This document shows, piece by piece, positions 27,291 through 35,668 of a DNA stretch of 64,000 nt. The stretch lies in contig NFUV01000001.1 of NCBI GenBank assembly GCA_002127295.1, positions 186,001 through 250,000 on the forward strand, given 5' to 3'. The notes below the pieces were generated by a model, which did not search any database, was not told the DNA's origin, and saw only the letters and a program-made list of their open reading frames with translations. The translations under genes were made by a program, and so were the position numbers. This stretch comes from Chitinophagaceae bacterium IBVUCB2 (GTDB taxonomy: Bacteria; Bacteroidota; Bacteroidia; Chitinophagales; Chitinophagaceae). Every line of letters starts with the position of its first letter. Positions within the stretch are counted from its first letter, which is position 1.

Positions 27291-27974
27291 TCACTCCCGC
27301 TTCATAAAATAAAAATGCATCGGGCGGGAAATAACAAATCCAAGTCTTTTATAAATAGCAATAGCCCTCTCATTATCTTCCCTTACATGCAAAAAAGGCA
27401 CTTGCTCTTGTTGCAGAATAATTTGCAGTTGATGTAGCAGCAATGCATTTGCATATCCTTTACCTAAATAATCAGGATGGGTACATACGGCGCTAATCTC
27501 TGTACAATTTTCTACGTGAAGCCGTTGCCCTGTCATTGCTATTAATTTATCCTTATCAAAAATTCCGAAATAAGAACCAAAATTGATTGTTTTATTTGCA
27601 AATGGTCCCGGCTTGGTAAGATGTGCCAATTGCACCATCTGTTCAACATGTATTTCCGACAAGGGTTTTACATCCGGAAATACCGTTTGTGCTGGTCTAC
27701 CTCCTTCGTAAATAAATTGCAACCCGGGTATTTCATGTTGTACCTGCCAACCTGTGGGATGAGCAATGGGAGATGGATTAGCATACAAAATTTTTCGCCC
27801 CGGAGAAAGTGACTCATACAAATCTGAGAATCCTTTTGTATAATCATGTTCAAAACCGGCAAATGGAGAGACTTCTTCATCAAAGAATTTCACCTGCTCA
27901 TTTCCAAAACTGAGAGGCTTATCGCCAGTTAGCAAAGCATGGTAAACAGGATTGTGCAATAATTCCTTCACCAC
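27291..27974 (-). CDS. GNAT-family acetyltransferase (FR47-like)
   Basis: 227 residues. The first 120 residues resemble the N-terminal half of the FR47-like group (NPVYHALLTGDKPLSFG, FFDEEVSPFAG). The second half is the GNAT core: FGSYFGIFDKDKLIAMTGQRL, EISAVCTHPDYLGKGYANALLLHQL (acetyl-CoA loop GKGYA) and ERAIAIYKRLGFVISRPMHFYFMKRE. Substrate unknown. It meets the secreted-protein gene end-to-end. Confidence 0.82.
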   Translation of the reverse strand: MVKELLHNPVYHALLTGDKPLSFGNEQVKFFDEEVSPFAGFEHDYTKGFSDLYESLSPGRKILYANPSPIAHPTGWQVQHEIPGLQFIYEGGRPAQTVFPDVKPLSEIHVEQMVQLAHLTKPGPFANKTINFGSYFGIFDKDKLIAMTGQRLHVENCTEISAVCTHPDYLGKGYANALLLHQLQIILQQEQVPFLHVREDNERAIAIYKRLGFVISRPMHFYFMKRE

Positions 27975-28030
27975 CCAAAAATATAATTCTTAACCGATAA
28001 TAGAAATTCCAGGAGAGATATGCCGATGAA

Positions 28031-28516
28031 TTAAAACTTAGTAATGATCAATTTATAATAAATCCCTTCTGCCGGCAGTTTTCGTCCTCCTACAAAAACA
28101 ATAAATACTGTTGTTTTCTTAACATCGAGAACGATTGGCCGGTCAAAATCTACTTTTAGGGATTTCGTTATAACGACATTGTCAGATACTGAGGTGACTG
28201 TTTCTGTTATTGCATCGCCTTTATTATAGCCACAACTATAGTTTAACTCTTCATCTTCTTCGTTGGCCAACACCACAGTAATTGTACAAGTTGTACCGGC
28301 CTGCAATGTTATATAGGTCTTCTGCCCCATGTTTAAATCAGTTCCTTCTTCTCCTTTTAATAATAAGGCTTTATTATAAATCACTTTTTCAGGTTCATGG
28401 TTTTTCAATACCGCATTTGCAAGTTTAACTACTCTGGCACTGTCTTGTGCTTTAGCAGTACTAATATTCAGGAAGACGAGGAGAAAGAGGGGAAACGTTA
28501 CTTGAAGTAATTTCAT
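28031..28516 (-). CDS. Secreted beta-rich protein, unknown function
   Basis: 161 residues with a signal peptide (MKLLQVTFPLFLLVFLNISTAKAQ). The mature part is beta-rich with runs such as QKTYITLQAGTTCTITVVLANEEDEELNYSC and a closing EGIYYKLIITKF. It lacks a recognisable domain. Confidence 0.6.
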   Translation of the reverse strand: MKLLQVTFPLFLLVFLNISTAKAQDSARVVKLANAVLKNHEPEKVIYNKALLLKGEEGTDLNMGQKTYITLQAGTTCTITVVLANEEDEELNYSCGYNKGDAITETVTSVSDNVVITKSLKVDFDRPIVLDVKKTTVFIVFVGGRKLPAEGIYYKLIITKF

Positions 28517-28655
28517 GATGCTGATTTACTGGTTAATGATAAAATGCATACTGCAATTTTCAACCAGTAACTCGGATTGGCGGAATAAAGAATGTATGAA
28601 CAAGTAATGTAAGCTGTTTTACCGACAACCTGTTTTTTATATTAGCACTTGTGCA

Positions 28656-29081
28656 TTACACCAACTTCATTCCATAATAACCAATAGCGGTAAAAACACT
28701 GCAACGAATGATAATACCAACGCAGCACCAAACCAATAATTTTTTTAGATTCACATTTAAGCCGGTTCCTACCGCAATGCTGATAGGTGCACCCACTGTG
28801 ATGGTACCTAAAGTACCAAGACCAACAACACCATATTTATTCCACAACTTTGTTATGACCGGGTGTCTTTTTGTTTCCTCTTTGGGTGTTCTTTTTTTCT
28901 TATGAAAGAAAGCCCTGATCTTATCGCCAAAAAAGGCCGCTACTACAGCTCCAACCAGGCCACCTATTACGCTGGCAAAAAAGATCGTCCAGGGAGAAAG
29001 ACCAAAGGCAAATCCAGCGGGAATAGCAGCATAAATTTCAAAAGTAGCGAGACCTGCTACAGTAAGTATTTTCAAAAACAT
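28656..29081 (-). CDS. Small multidrug-export-like membrane protein
   Basis: 141 residues with about four hydrophobic segments (about 3-27, 29-50, 85-105, 116-138) and a basic loop (HKKKRTPKEETKRHPVITKLWNKYG). The Gly-rich helices (VIGGLVGAVVAAFFGD, GVVGLGTLGTITVGAPISIAVGTGLN) match the small multidrug-export/COG2426 type. Substrates are not known for this group. Confidence 0.7.
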   Translation of the reverse strand: MFLKILTVAGLATFEIYAAIPAGFAFGLSPWTIFFASVIGGLVGAVVAAFFGDKIRAFFHKKKRTPKEETKRHPVITKLWNKYGVVGLGTLGTITVGAPISIAVGTGLNVNLKKLLVWCCVGIIIRCSVFTAIGYYGMKLV

Positions 29082-29203
29082 AGATACGGTGTAAATAAAT
29101 TATTTGTGCTCAAGGCGGCAAAATTAACTGAAAGAGAACTGATAAGTTTAAAAGCTGCTGTTAAATTGTTTGTCATTCAAATAAAAGACTCAAAAAAAGC
29201 ATA

Positions 29204-30256
29204 TCATTTTTTTACCCGAACTGTTACCGTTGTGCCTTCGCCCTGTTTGCTCACAATTGAAAGTTCGGCTTGCATGGAAGCTGCTAATTGTTTAATGTGT
29301 TGTAACCCGGCAGATGACATATGTTTATCAACATCAAACCCTATCCCGTTATCTGTGATCGTAAGGAAAATATATTCTCCTTCTTCCTTCAATGACAATT
29401 TAACCGTAGTAGCTTCTGCATGTTCCATTATATTATGAAAAGCCTCCTGGCTTATCCGGAACAAATCGATGTGGATGGCGGGTGGTATGCTACTCTCCTC
29501 GCAACTGCTTTCAAATAAGCAGGGTATTCCATTCAGTACGGCGAATTCATTACACTCCCATTCCAGTGTTGCACTAAAGCCAAGGTCTTCCAGCATTTTT
29601 GGACTCATAGAAAATGATACCCTGCGTACCGACTTTATTAACAAGTCTGAAACCTGCAGGGCTTCTTCCATTTTTTCCTTTGCTATTTCTGCTACACCGG
29701 TTATATGTTGATTTATCCAGGCCACATTCATTTTAACTACGCCGGCTAGCTGGGCCACCTCTTCATAAAGTTCATGCGCAAGGTATTTCCGGTTTTCTTC
29801 GGCCCTGTCTTTAAAATGCGTGGCCATTATTTTATAGGCATTGTACTTTTCCTCGATCTCCTTTTCCTTTCGTTTGCTCTCCGTAATATCTTTAGCAATA
29901 GCAAATACAAAATCCTTATCCGGCAAAAAAACAGAAGTCCATTGTAACCATACAATGGAACCATCTTTACAGATGTAACGGTTTTGAAAATTAACCAAGG
30001 CGGTTCCTTCCAGCATCTTGTGCCTTGTGCTGCGGGTTAATTCCTGATCATCCTCATGTATATTTGAAGCAATGGGACGGGAAAAAAGTTCTTCCTGTGT
30101 GTAGCCTAATTTTTGTAACACCGCCGGGTTTACTTTTTTAAAATATCCGTCTTTACTGGCAATACAAACCAGGTCGGGAGTTAGTTCAAAAAGGTCCAGC
30201 ATTTCAAATTCATAGTTTTCAGAGTCGTTCATCAACATGCCCAGGGTAATTTTCAT
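29204..30256 (-). CDS. PAS-domain sensor histidine kinase (HisKA_3 type)
   Basis: 350 residues, no membrane segment, so a cytoplasmic sensor. A PAS/PAC domain spans about 22-130 (LFELTPDLVCIASKDGYFKKVNPAVLQKLGYTQEELFSRP, RYICKDGSIVWLQWTSVFLPDKDFVFAIAKDITESK). The dimerisation helix has LAHELYEEVAQLAGVVK, with His near 160 as the expected phospho-acceptor of this kinase class. The ATP-binding part has RISQEAFHNIMEHAEAT and TDNGIGFDVDKH. A matching NarL-type response regulator is not next to it. The frame's first Met was kept, with another Met six residues in. Confidence 0.85.
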   Translation of the reverse strand: MKITLGMLMNDSENYEFEMLDLFELTPDLVCIASKDGYFKKVNPAVLQKLGYTQEELFSRPIASNIHEDDQELTRSTRHKMLEGTALVNFQNRYICKDGSIVWLQWTSVFLPDKDFVFAIAKDITESKRKEKEIEEKYNAYKIMATHFKDRAEENRKYLAHELYEEVAQLAGVVKMNVAWINQHITGVAEIAKEKMEEALQVSDLLIKSVRRVSFSMSPKMLEDLGFSATLEWECNEFAVLNGIPCLFESSCEESSIPPAIHIDLFRISQEAFHNIMEHAEATTVKLSLKEEGEYIFLTITDNGIGFDVDKHMSSAGLQHIKQLAASMQAELSIVSKQGEGTTVTVRVKK

Positions 30257-30402
30257 GAAAATAATGGAAATAAAAAATCTGCGTTGTAGTAGATTAATGA
30301 CATTCGGGGTTTACCATTACTATAAACAATGGAAGTAACTTTTTGTTGGAAAAACAGCTTTACCCGGTGATAGTTGGTGAAGGATGATGAATAGAAGAAA
30401 AA

Positions 30403-30675
30403 CTACATACTTTCTATTTCATTCATTTTATCTTCTATGGCTTTTACGATGCTTGCCCGGATAGATGCATTATGTATTCCTCCCGCTACTATTTTCCAAT
30501 CAGCTCTTTTGTATTTAAGTCCTTTGTTTCGGAGCAGCAAGCGGTTTGTTTGAAATCGGAGTGAAGTGTTGCGGGCTGTTACTTCAAATTGTTCTATTTC
30601 CTGGGTATGGACTACCCTCTCTACCCTTAGGCGGATGTTTTTTCTATCATGCTTTATCACTATTCCAAACTTCAC
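30403..30675 (-). CDS. Small basic protein, unknown function
   Basis: 90 residues, basic (FGIVIKHDRKNIRLRVERVVHTQEIEQFEVTARNTSLRFQTNRLLLRNKGLKYKRADWKIV), no signal peptide. The beta-rich, Arg/Lys-rich composition suggests a nucleic-acid or ribosome-related role, but no family is recognised. Confidence 0.55.
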   Translation of the reverse strand: MKFGIVIKHDRKNIRLRVERVVHTQEIEQFEVTARNTSLRFQTNRLLLRNKGLKYKRADWKIVAGGIHNASIRASIVKAIEDKMNEIESM

Positions 30676-30739
30676 GGTTCTATAAATTATTGGCAGGTAT
30701 TGGTGAGTTTTCCCGGCATTTAAATATACGAAGCAGCAG

Positions 30740-30770
30740 CAAAAAAATCCCGGAATAAAAATTCCGGGAT
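30740..30770 (-). terminator. Rho-independent terminator hairpin
   Basis: ATCCCGGAAT and ATTCCGGGAT (30747-30756 and 30761-30770) form a perfect ten-pair stem with an AAAA loop, followed on the minus strand by a run of seven T. It lies 300 bp past the gene at 31071, so the long 3' stretch in between would be transcribed. Confidence 0.75.
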
Positions 30771-30935
30771 CACTCTAAATGTACTTACAAATTCTTGGTG
30801 GACGTTTAACGGCTTTTCACAGGATGGATAGTTTCAAAGGGGGTTTTCTTTTGGATATTGGATCGTTTCTCAATCTGGATACAAAGAAATAGTTTTTGGA
30901 AATACCTGCCAGCAGAATGAGAAAGAATGATCTGC

Positions 30936-30972
30936 GATTACGTAATCATACTTAGAAATTCTAATTAGAATT
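30936..30972. promoter_or_regulatory. Two adjacent perfect palindromes
   Basis: GATTACGTAATC (12 bp, 30936-30947) and AATTCTAATTAGAATT (16 bp, 30957-30972) have dyad axes about 23 bp apart, close to two helical turns. This is the spacing of paired operator sites. No regulator or promoter can be tied to them from the sequence. Confidence 0.35.
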
Positions 30973-31070
30973 ATTAACCGTCACCATACTGCAGTTCTTA
31001 TGCTGCGCATAGAGGTAATAGAGTATAGCCGCCCACACTCCTGTTTTACAGTTAACTATATCCAGTATGG

Positions 31071-31319
31071 TTAGTGCAACAAATGATCGATCTGTATTGC
31101 ATCAAGATATGGAGCCAGTTGTTTTGTATTTTGAAACACCCTGTATTCCATAATTTCTTTGCTTTTGTTGCAGCAAAGTGTTTCCACGTAATACTCCTGT
31201 AATTGAAAAAGAAAAACATGGCGATCTGGAAGCTGTCGTTTGCCGATGGCCACTCCATGTGTCATAACAACAGATCTTTTGTGATCTTCTGGTAAACCGA
31301 TAAATTCTGATAGTTTCAT
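31071..31319 (-). CDS. Small conserved Bacteroidota protein
   Basis: 82 residues beginning MKLSEFIGLPEDHKRSVVMTHGVAIGKR. The pattern LSEFxxLPE...HGVxIGxR...FLFQLQEYYVETLCCN...FxNTKQLAPYLD is shared by a group of about 80-residue proteins that I associate with Bacteroidota genomes. Function unknown; no signal peptide. This frame was chosen over two overlapping minus-strand frames because only it matches that pattern. Confidence 0.7.
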   Translation of the reverse strand: MKLSEFIGLPEDHKRSVVMTHGVAIGKRQLPDRHVFLFQLQEYYVETLCCNKSKEIMEYRVFQNTKQLAPYLDAIQIDHLLH

Positions 31320-31454
31320 AAATGCTGCATTTTACAATTAAATAAAAAAGGCAATTACAAAAAAACCGCAATGGAAACATAGTGTTATGTTATCATTTGC
31401 GCTGATCAATGAACTTACGAGGCTGAGGCAGTACTAAGAGAGGCTGAACCATAA

Positions 31455-31471
31455 ATGCCGGAAACCGGCAT
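31455..31471. repeat. Short hairpin between L,D-transpeptidase and the small protein gene
   Basis: ATGCCGG and CCGGCAT pair around an AAA loop. It is 100 bp past the L,D-transpeptidase stop and lacks a T tract on either strand, so it is only a weak terminator candidate. Confidence 0.35.
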
Positions 31472-31569
31472 GCTGTAGAAAACAAATATAAAAGCGATTT
31501 GGAAAAAATCAAATTTAATTTAGAATAGCATCCCCACCGGGTGTTCTTTGTGCCGGGATTGAAAATTTC

Positions 31570-32391
31570 TTATTCAGAAGTGGTTGAGTCAGTAATGCTT
31601 ATCCATGTCTGTTGCAGCCCTACTGTTTTCACCAGGGCATTAATGATTTTAGCATTATCGGGATGAAGGCGAACACATCCATGCGATGCTTTGGTGCCGA
31701 GTTTTGTAAAATTGCCGGTAGTAGTTCCGTGAATAGCATACCCACCCTGTACAAAAATGGCATAAGGCATATTTCCTAATCCCATATAATTACCACCCGG
31801 AAATTTGCGGGATGTATATTTTGTTAACACCGGCCCTGCGGGACGGCGACTGAAAAGAGGTGTTTCATACTTACCTGCCTTACCTGTTGACACCAGGAAA
31901 CTATCTTTCAATTCACCGATCAAATAGAGATACAGTTTTTGTGTTGTCCTGTTAATTTCTAAATAGACCAAACATTCTTTTTCTTTACAGGTAGTAACGG
32001 GCAGGGAATCTTTTGCCAGCAAAAAGGAATCTACCACCCCTATGTTTTCTTTAATGATCAATTTCTCTGCTGCAGTAAAACCCGGTTGCTTTGACAATCC
32101 TTTTTTTAGTGTATCTAAATTTTCCATCAGGTTGGCTTCCTGCAGCCAGATCCATTCCATTTTAGTGAGCAACGCTTTTACAGAGTCTTCGGCCGGTATA
32201 AAACTGGTATCATCAAAAATATTGTTTGCCTCCAATAAAGTATCGGGATTGCTGCGGATAATAGAATCTTTAAAGTCCTCGTATTTAAAATCAGTTAAAA
32301 TGGTTTTCTTTCTATCGGACTGGCAGGATTGCAGTACCATGAAAAATGTACCAACTAAAAGAACATAGTAAGCTGCAGTAAATTTTGTCAT
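31570..32391 (-). CDS. L,D-transpeptidase lipoprotein (YkuD domain)
   Basis: 273 residues with a lipoprotein signal (MTKFTAAYYVLLVGTFFMVLQSC). The YkuD catalytic domain occupies about 145-265: YLEINRTTQKLYLYLIGELKDSFLVSTG, then IHGTTTGNFTKLGTKASHGCVRLHPDNA, where the SHGCVR Cys is the nucleophile and the upstream His is part of the active site. It should form 3-3 peptidoglycan cross-links or attach proteins to the wall in the periplasm. The domain order and length are normal. Confidence 0.9.
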   Translation of the reverse strand: MTKFTAAYYVLLVGTFFMVLQSCQSDRKKTILTDFKYEDFKDSIIRSNPDTLLEANNIFDDTSFIPAEDSVKALLTKMEWIWLQEANLMENLDTLKKGLSKQPGFTAAEKLIIKENIGVVDSFLLAKDSLPVTTCKEKECLVYLEINRTTQKLYLYLIGELKDSFLVSTGKAGKYETPLFSRRPAGPVLTKYTSRKFPGGNYMGLGNMPYAIFVQGGYAIHGTTTGNFTKLGTKASHGCVRLHPDNAKIINALVKTVGLQQTWISITDSTTSE

Positions 32392-32476
32392 AACAGGGTA
32401 TCGATTTTTTTACAGGTTGGAAAGATAGGCTAAAGTTGATGACGGGTCTTCCCGGATCAATCCATTATCGTTAAAA

Positions 32477-33127
32477 TCAACTATTGATCAATACCCGTTG
32501 CTGGGGATATGTGTTATTCCTCCTTATCAGCAAAATGGCAAATACAATCACCCACAGCATGTAAGCAGCAATGTTGATACGTTCCCATATACCAATATAA
32601 GGTGTGGGAAGACCTGCTTCTATTCCACGGCTTTCTATGGTTGTTAATATACCGAACACAAAAAAGATCAAAACAACTATTGCAGAAAAGACCCGGAAAC
32701 CTTTTCCAAAAACTGCTGCACCAAAGCCAATCATCAGCAGCATCAATAAAAGATGAACAAAGGCCCATACCAGGTGGAGGGTATCTGTAAGTGTTCCGCC
32801 CCCTGCAGCAATAACCTCCTTCTGGTGCATGGGCGGCCAGTAGATGCCGATGAGTGCATCCACCATAATAATGATAGCAACGATCCGCAGCTTCCTGTTT
32901 TTATTTGCTGATAACAAGATGCCATACCCAAAAGCTAAAAAAAGCAGGGAATAGAAAATGCAGAGTATAAACCAAAATGTACGGGTAGGTGTTTGTATGG
33001 CCGACAATTCACTTACTGTTTGCGAAGCACTGTCATATCCGGGGTATCGCATCGGAACAATAATGTTCATGGCTACATACCATAACATAGCGATAATGCC
33101 ACAAAGGGGTAAACTTTTCCGGGTCAT
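32477..33127 (-). CDS. DUF998 membrane protein
   Basis: 216 residues with six hydrophobic segments (about 6-25, 50-72, 80-98, 114-138, 143-160 and 184-203). The loop after helix 1 (RYPGYDSASQTVSELSAIQTPTR) and PPMHQKEV after helix 3 match the DUF998 pattern of bacterial inner-membrane proteins. Role unknown. Placed 85 bp upstream of the L,D-transpeptidase on the same strand. Confidence 0.8.
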   Translation of the reverse strand: MTRKSLPLCGIIAMLWYVAMNIIVPMRYPGYDSASQTVSELSAIQTPTRTFWFILCIFYSLLFLAFGYGILLSANKNRKLRIVAIIIMVDALIGIYWPPMHQKEVIAAGGGTLTDTLHLVWAFVHLLLMLLMIGFGAAVFGKGFRVFSAIVVLIFFVFGILTTIESRGIEAGLPTPYIGIWERINIAAYMLWVIVFAILLIRRNNTYPQQRVLINS

Positions 33128-33211
33128 TCAATTGAAAGCTTAATAAGGGCAAAGGAAAATAGTTTGTGAGCAGGAAACAATGATTAATATCATCCAATTG
33201 ATCTTGCCTTA

Positions 33212-34762
33212 TCAATGTACAGCGTTGACATTTACTTTTTCTATTCCTATTAAATGCAATTGAATGTGCCTGTCGTGTGCTTTATTATGATATTCGCTGA
33301 TGATCTCTAAAATGTCGTAATCAATAAAATTACACTCACTGCCATCAATAGTAAGCACACTATTTTCAGGAACTTCGTCCAAAACTTTTCGCAATTTCAC
33401 TTTGTTCAGAAACGTAACATTGGTATTTAGTTTTATGTAATCAGTTTCAATTCCATTGTGAAGGCTGCGGGTAATTTTATATTCTGCTTTAAAATTATTC
33501 CGTACAATAAAGTAAATTGAAATCAATAGCCCGATGCTTACACCAATCAATAAATCGGTTAAAAGAATTACGATGATGGTAAGAATAAAAGGAATGAATT
33601 GTTTCCATCCTAAACTCCACATATTGCGAAACAGTTTTGGCTTTGTAAGATTGTAACCTGTAATTATTAAAATGGCAGCAAGCGAAGCATACGGAATTTT
33701 ATTTAACAGAAACGGAACAAGCAATACTGCCAATAAAAGAAAAAGTCCATGAGTGAATGCGGAAAGTTTTGTTCTTGCCCCGGCATCAACATTCGCTGCA
33801 CCTCTTACAACCACAGCCGTAATTGGTATTGCTCCTAAGAGCCCACATGTCATATTACCAATACCTTGTGCAACGAGTTCACGGTTAACCGGTGTGATTC
33901 GATTGCGTTTGTCTAATTTATCAACTGCTTCAATGCAAAGCAAGGTCTCCAGAGTTGCAAGCAGCCCGATAATAATTCCATCTTTCCAAACCTGGGTGCT
34001 GGAAAACAATTTTGTAAAATCCGGGAAGGTAATTTCTGAAAAAATATTGGAGGGAATATTAACTAACTGAGTTTGGCTTAGCGATAACCCGGCAGCCTGG
34101 TTGGTGAAAATAATGTTTGCAATAATTCCGATGACAACAACCAATAAGGGCGCAGGAATTATTTTTAATTTTTTAGCCGACGGAAGTTGAAAGAGCAGGA
34201 GAACAATCAAAGAAATAACAGTGATTACAATGGCTCCCCTAGTAAGGTGATGATTTAGATTTTCAATGCTGCCCCAAAAATTATTGAAAGTAAATAGTTT
34301 TATAAAACCGCTTGTCCAGAAGTCGGGCTGGTCATACCCCAGTGCTAACGGAATTTGTTTAGAGATAAGAATAATTCCAATGGCGGCCAGCATTCCCTTT
34401 ATAACTGAAGAAGGAAAATAGTTGGCAATAACTCCCAATTTTAAAAGCCCCAGCAACAATTGAAAAAGACCCGCAATGATAACAGCTAATAAAAAAATCT
34501 TGTAGTCGCCCAGCGAAATGATAGAAGCGGCGACCAAAGTTGTTAAACCAGCAGCTGGCCCGGAAACTGCAAGTGGAGAACCGCTAATTAAAGAAACGAC
34601 AAGTCCGCCGATGATGCCGGATAAAAGACCTGCGTAAAGTGGTGCTCCCGAAGCCAAAGCGATTCCTAAACAAAGCGGAAGTGCAACCAGGAAAACAGAG
34701 AGCCCGGCAGGTAAGTCGTGCCTGAGCCAAATGATCCTGTAATATTTTATAGTTCTTTTCAT
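33212..34762 (-). CDS. SulP-family anion transporter with STAS domain
   Basis: 516 residues. About 12 membrane segments fill residues 15-405, with the SulP signature near helix 1-2 (DLPAGLSVFLVALPLCLGIALASGAPLYAGLLSGIIGG) and GSPLAVSGPAAGLTTLV. The C-terminal STAS domain begins near 420 (IKLNTNVTFLNKVKLRKVLDEVPENSVLTIDGSECNFIDYDILEIISE). Such proteins move sulfate, bicarbonate or other anions, often with Na+ or H+. Chloroplast/cyanobacterial BicA-type bicarbonate carriers look alike; the substrate cannot be fixed by eye. Confidence 0.88.
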   Translation of the reverse strand: MKRTIKYYRIIWLRHDLPAGLSVFLVALPLCLGIALASGAPLYAGLLSGIIGGLVVSLISGSPLAVSGPAAGLTTLVAASIISLGDYKIFLLAVIIAGLFQLLLGLLKLGVIANYFPSSVIKGMLAAIGIILISKQIPLALGYDQPDFWTSGFIKLFTFNNFWGSIENLNHHLTRGAIVITVISLIVLLLFQLPSAKKLKIIPAPLLVVVIGIIANIIFTNQAAGLSLSQTQLVNIPSNIFSEITFPDFTKLFSSTQVWKDGIIIGLLATLETLLCIEAVDKLDKRNRITPVNRELVAQGIGNMTCGLLGAIPITAVVVRGAANVDAGARTKLSAFTHGLFLLLAVLLVPFLLNKIPYASLAAILIITGYNLTKPKLFRNMWSLGWKQFIPFILTIIVILLTDLLIGVSIGLLISIYFIVRNNFKAEYKITRSLHNGIETDYIKLNTNVTFLNKVKLRKVLDEVPENSVLTIDGSECNFIDYDILEIISEYHNKAHDRHIQLHLIGIEKVNVNAVH

Positions 34763-34861
34763 TTACCTGTGAAGCATTTGACACAAGGTAAGAATTTTGA
34801 AAGGTGGAGAAGATGACCTTAGACCGGGAAAAGGTTCTTCTTTTTTTATTATTGAAGTTGT

Positions 34862-35113
34862 TTGCAGGACAACAGTTGTCGTTTGCATGACCGCAGCCTG
34901 TCATTGCAGCAGCGCAGACTGCCATTGCAACACAGCAGATGGTCTTTGCAGAGGAGCAGTTGGCTATTGCAGGAGAGCAGATAGCTTTTGCAGGGAAGCA
35001 GATTTTTGTTGCAGAACCGCAGCCTGTCATTGCAACAGCGCAGGCTGCCATTGCAGCAGCGCAGATTGCTCTTGCAGGGCAACAGATGGCCTTTGCAGAG
35101 AAGCAGATGCCTC
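34862..35113. repeat. Tandem array of twelve 21-bp units
   Basis: Twelve units follow one another with no insertion or deletion (starts at 34862, 34883, 34904 and so on to 35093), plus a decayed thirteenth. Each starts TTGCA and carries GCAG or ACAG at unit positions 11-14; other positions vary by unit. Neighbouring units differ while distant ones agree (units 2-3 resemble 8-10), suggesting block duplication. The exact multiple of three leaves several frames open as heptapeptide repeats on both strands, none with a convincing gene start. It lies between the SulP and cbpA genes. Confidence 0.85.
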
Positions 35114-35288
35114 TTGCACGGGGTGATAACCTGTTTGTTATGCTGAAAATGGGTGTTGTTAGTTGGCTTAACTATTCTTCAATAGCTACAATAACCTGGT
35201 CTTACAACTTTCCCAATCCGCCTTTTATAGTTTTTAGCTGTGCTGCTGAACTGAGGCCGCAAGTATAGCTGCAGTACTGCTTGTTTGG

Positions 35289-35369
35289 TTATTTATTTTC
35301 TACCGCTTTTATAATATCCTTTAATACGGCAGCCGAAATCATATTCATGATACTCCATAAGAAGGACAT
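35289..35369 (-). pseudogene. Relic of a serine hydrolase 3' end
   Basis: Read leftward, this encodes WSIMNMIS then AVLKDIIKAVENK and stop, nearly identical to the last 20 residues of the serine hydrolase that ends at 36945. The nucleotide match extends past the stop codon to about 35250 and ends sharply near 35357. It is the leftover of a second copy of that gene. Confidence 0.85.
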
Positions 35370-35668
35370 TTTATTTTATTGACACGAACCAAGGCGAGAG
35401 ATAATGCTTCATCAAATAATTTATTAAGTAAGACAATTAAAAGTTAGCAGCAAATAATTAGTTAAGTTAATTGATTTTAAAAAGTGATGTGATGCCTATT
35501 CACAAATTTCAATCTGTTCTGTTCCGAGATATGAAGCCATATTTTGCATCTAATTTTATAGTCTCAAAAAAAAGAAAATAGATATTTCGGCCGATAGGCT
35601 TGAAATTTAGTAGCGAAAAAAAACACAGCGAAAAGAGTAACTTTATAACTTTCAGCAAAAACGGCTAC

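Larger units (their letters stand above)
30676..31070. other. Gene-free stretch with a terminator and two palindromes
   Basis: No coding sequence recognised. It holds a terminator hairpin at 30740-30770 and two perfect palindromes at 30936-30947 and 30957-30972. Also, ACCATACTG (30983-30991) is repeated inverted at 31063-31071, at the 3' end of the next gene. Confidence 0.5.
34763..35668. other. Gene-free stretch with tandem array and gene relic
   Basis: The longest non-coding interval in the window. It holds the 21-bp array (34862-35113) and a relic of a serine hydrolase 3' end (35289-35369). The rest, including the 300 bp before cbpA, shows nothing I recognise beyond A/T-rich promoter-like sequence. 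Confidence 0.6.

Noticed and set aside
34862-35113. The 21-bp array as a CRISPR array
   Set aside because: Units are directly joined, 21 bp long and vary internally; there are no separate conserved repeats and unique spacers, and no cas genes.
34584-35268. Open frames across the 21-bp array on both strands (heptapeptide repeats)
   Set aside because: Several frames are open at once, which follows from the 21-bp period; none has a convincing start or runs as a full protein, and one overlaps the sulP gene.
35600-35668. Upstream start of the CbpA-like gene
   Set aside because: The extra 23 residues are Lys/Ser-rich and come before the conserved J-domain start; ATG at 35669 fits the family.
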